From contig CAAFXX010000500.1 in NCBI GenBank assembly GCA_900767075.1, forward strand, positions 1 to 6,217: DNA of 6,217 bases, given 5' to 3'. The translations under genes were made by a program, and so were the position numbers. The notes under the pieces were generated by a model, which ran no database searches, was not told the origin of the DNA, and saw only the letters and a program-made list of their open reading frames with translations. Source of the DNA: Bacteroidales bacterium (GTDB lineage: Bacteria; Bacteroidota; Bacteroidia; Bacteroidales; Muribaculaceae). Below are positions 4,058 through 6,217 of this stretch, in pieces (position 1 is the stretch's first letter; each line of letters opens with the position of its first letter).

Positions 4058-6217
4058 ATGCAGAAAGACAATCTTTTCCGCCTGACCGAAAGAATAACGT
4101 CATGGAGCGTATTCCTCACGCTCCTCATAACATACTGGCTCACCGTACCGCCGACCGTCTCATACTGGGACTGCCCCGAATACGTCACCGCCGCCACGCG
4201 TCTCGAAGTCGGACACCCCCCCGGCAACCCCGTATGGATGCTCGCCACGCGGATGGCGACAATGTTCGTCCCCGACCGGTTCGCGGCACTTGCCGTCAAC
4301 CTCACCAGCGGACTTTTCACCGCCCTCGCCGGCCACTTCCTCGCCCGTGTGATCTACATCGGTGCCCTCTGGATTCTTTCGCGCACGGGAGCGCGTAGAC
4401 GCCTTAACCTTATTATCGCCGCCGGAGGGGCGGCGGTCGGATCGCTCGCCTTCGGATGGTGCGACTCGGTATGGTATTCCGCCGTCGAGGCGGAAGTCTA
4501 CGCCATGTCGATATTCCTGACATCGCTGACGCTCTGGCTGATGGTGCAGTGGGCGAGAGCAAAGACCGTGCAGTCGGCATGGCGCACACTCATACTCATA
4601 GCATACATTTTCGGACTCTCGCTCGGCGTCCACCAGCTTAACCTGCTTGTCATCCCAGCCATGGCTATGATATGGGCAATCCGCAGGGGGATAACCCAAT
4701 GGTACAAGCTTGCGGCAATATTCATGATCTCGCTGTTCGCCGTCGGCTGCATACTCGCCGGCATGATGCCCTCCACCATAGCACTTGCCGCAGAACTCGA
4801 GTTTTTCGCCGTCAACAGCCTGCACCTGCCTTTCCTTTCGGGAGTCGTTGCCTATATAGTCCTTCTCGGCGCGTCGCTGCTGCTGGCACTCTTCGTCACA
4901 GCGCGGTCGCACAACCGGGGAGCCATGGCAGCCGCCATTTTCCCCTGCATCTTCCTTTCCGGCATATTCATCTTCGGAGGACACATGCTGCCGGGCGCGG
5001 CAATCTCAGCAATAGTGTCGCTTCTCATGGTCCGCGGACACCATTTTCTGCCGCGTCGCCTCAACCTCTGCATCTGGATGCTTGCCATGCTGCTCACCGG
5101 CTATTCGGCATATGCCCTGATTCCGGTAAGGGGCGGCATCCCCGCTCCCCCAAACTCGGTCCGTCCCGACGATCCATTCTCGTTCGCATCCTATCAGGCG
5201 CGCGAACAATACGGCGCGGCTCCGCTGCTTTACGGACATACCCCTTACAGCCGCCCGCTCTTTGTTGAGGAATTCGTGACAGACAGCATCTCCGGAAAGC
5301 GTAAGCCGGAATACATGCGCTATGCACTGCGGCAGGGACACCGCGTGATGGAGGCGGCTGTCCCCGGTGCCAAGCTCGGCCACAGCGGATCGGCACGTCT
5401 GTCGACGGAAGACTCTGTGCGTAATGCAAAGGCACTCGTACGGGGCGGCGACGCGTATCTCGTGCGCGGCTATACCACCTCCTACCGCCTCACGCCGGAG
5501 CTCGACATGTGGTTCCCGCGTATCACCAGCCGCGACGGACGTGACCTTGTATCCTATAACGATTGGATCGGAATGACACCGTCGGCCATGACCCATGTCG
5601 AAATCTCGGAAGCCGTCGATTCCGCAGGTAATCCCGTTGGACGCATGAACGCCGACGGAAAGCGGGAGAAAACCACCTCCTACCGCCCCACATATCTTCA
5701 GAACCTGCAGTTCATGCTCTCATACCAGATCGGATACATGTACCTGCGCTATCTGATGTGGAATTTCTCGGGCCGTCAGAACGACATCCCCTCGCAGGGA
5801 GAAGTGGAGCACGGCAACTTCATAACCGGAATTCCGGTCATCGACAACGCCATGATCGGCGCCGAGGAAGCGCTGCCGCCTTCGGCAGGGCGTGACAATC
5901 CCGGGCGCAACCGTTATTACATGCTGCCTTTGATTTTAGGCATAATAGGAATCGTGTGGATGTGCCGCTCCGGCTACACAGGACAGGCATCGTGTGCCGT
6001 CATCGCCTTCCTCTTCATCATGACGGGAGTGGCGATCGTGGTCTACCTCAACCAGAGTCCCGGCGAACCGCGCGAACGCGACTATTCCTTCCTCGGCTCA
6101 TTCCTCGCCTATGCCATCTGGATCGGTGCCGGAGCCGTGGCTCTCGGACGTGCCGGACTTCTCCTTGCCGAGCGTTTCAGCCGACGCCGAGGGATTCTGC
6201 TCACGGGCATTGCCGCA
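4058..6217 (+). CDS. DUF2723 (TMEM260-like) polytopic membrane protein, C-terminus outside window
   Basis: The first 720 codons, open to the window edge. TM1 is about 16-34; the following loop has the acidic pair W37-D38-C-P-E41-Y, then G52-H53-P-P-G-N-P. W-Y-S-A-V-E144-A-E146-V-Y148 is the second family motif. Hydrophobic segments continue to about residue 357. A soluble region (about 358-620) opens with R358 and P-D-D-P-F-S, then R-E-Q-Y-G and P-L-L-Y-G. Membrane segments resume at 622, followed by N665-Q-S and E670-P-R-E-R-D-Y676. The family is characteristic of Bacteroidota and related to TMEM260, a protein O-mannosyltransferase. An acidic pair in the first extracytoplasmic loop is typical of GT-C enzymes using lipid-phosphate sugars. 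O-mannosyl transfer to exported proteins is therefore a reasonable inference, not shown here. Relatives as I recall them exceed 1000 residues, so roughly the last third is probably missing. Confidence 0.92.
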   Translation, partial: MQKDNLFRLTERITSWSVFLTLLITYWLTVPPTVSYWDCPEYVTAATRLEVGHPPGNPVWMLATRMATMFVPDRFAALAVNLTSGLFTALAGHFLARVIYIGALWILSRTGARRRLNLIIAAGGAAVGSLAFGWCDSVWYSAVEAEVYAMSIFLTSLTLWLMVQWARAKTVQSAWRTLILIAYIFGLSLGVHQLNLLVIPAMAMIWAIRRGITQWYKLAAIFMISLFAVGCILAGMMPSTIALAAELEFFAVNSLHLPFLSGVVAYIVLLGASLLLALFVTARSHNRGAMAAAIFPCIFLSGIFIFGGHMLPGAAISAIVSLLMVRGHHFLPRRLNLCIWMLAMLLTGYSAYALIPVRGGIPAPPNSVRPDDPFSFASYQAREQYGAAPLLYGHTPYSRPLFVEEFVTDSISGKRKPEYMRYALRQGHRVMEAAVPGAKLGHSGSARLSTEDSVRNAKALVRGGDAYLVRGYTTSYRLTPELDMWFPRITSRDGRDLVSYNDWIGMTPSAMTHVEISEAVDSAGNPVGRMNADGKREKTTSYRPTYLQNLQFMLSYQIGYMYLRYLMWNFSGRQNDIPSQGEVEHGNFITGIPVIDNAMIGAEEALPPSAGRDNPGRNRYYMLPLILGIIGIVWMCRSGYTGQASCAVIAFLFIMTGVAIVVYLNQSPGEPRERDYSFLGSFLAYAIWIGAGAVALGRAGLLLAERFSRRRGILLTGIAA

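Noticed and set aside
3727..4320. 197-codon minus-strand frame spanning the glycosyltransferase-DUF2723 junction
   Set aside because: Both genes on the + strand have clear family motifs across this stretch; the minus frame has none.
4160..4984. 274-codon open frame on the minus strand
   Set aside because: It lies fully opposite the DUF2723 coding region, has charged low-complexity composition and no family motif; it is an effect of GC-biased codon use.

Overview
The window is a compact, GC-rich stretch of bacterial chromosome with seven protein genes, all on the + strand: five complete and two cut by the window edges. The best fit is a member of the Bacteroidales, possibly Muribaculaceae-like. 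Reasons: a DUF2723 (TMEM260-type) membrane protein, which is characteristic of Bacteroidota; a CD225 + DUF2752 gene pair; no useful Shine-Dalgarno sequences in front of most starts; and one good match to the Bacteroidota promoter (TTTG, 19 nt, TAnnTTTG) in the only AT-rich gap. The taxonomic call is inference from gene content.

Layout. 1-93 is the C-terminal tail of an ABC exporter ATPase. 152-718 is a CD225/dispanin-like protein with a Pro/Gln-rich repeat arm, and its stop overlaps (ATGA) the start of a DUF2752 membrane protein (715-1104). Shikimate kinase (aroK, 1123-1653) follows after 18 nt, so these three genes are probably cotranscribed. A 110-nt AT-rich gap (1654-1763) carries a 7-bp inverted repeat and the promoter candidate, and seems to start a new unit. 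Next comes an alanine dehydrogenase-family protein (1764-2870) that appears to have lost most of the family's catalytic residues. After a 73-nt A/C-rich leader come a GT4-type glycosyltransferase (2944-4056) and, 1 nt later, a DUF2723 protein (4058 to the window end).

How the parts may work together. aroK serves aromatic amino acid synthesis and is ordinary housekeeping. The CD225-DUF2752 pair is a small inner-membrane module of unknown role. The GT4-DUF2723 pair is the most suggestive functional link: a cytoplasmic sugar transferase next to a polytopic protein related to protein O-mannosyltransferases, consistent with glycan assembly and extracytoplasmic transfer. I found no CRISPR array, RNA gene, insertion sequence, phage gene or recognisable defence system. 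The oddest item is the AlaDH-family protein with a rebuilt active site.
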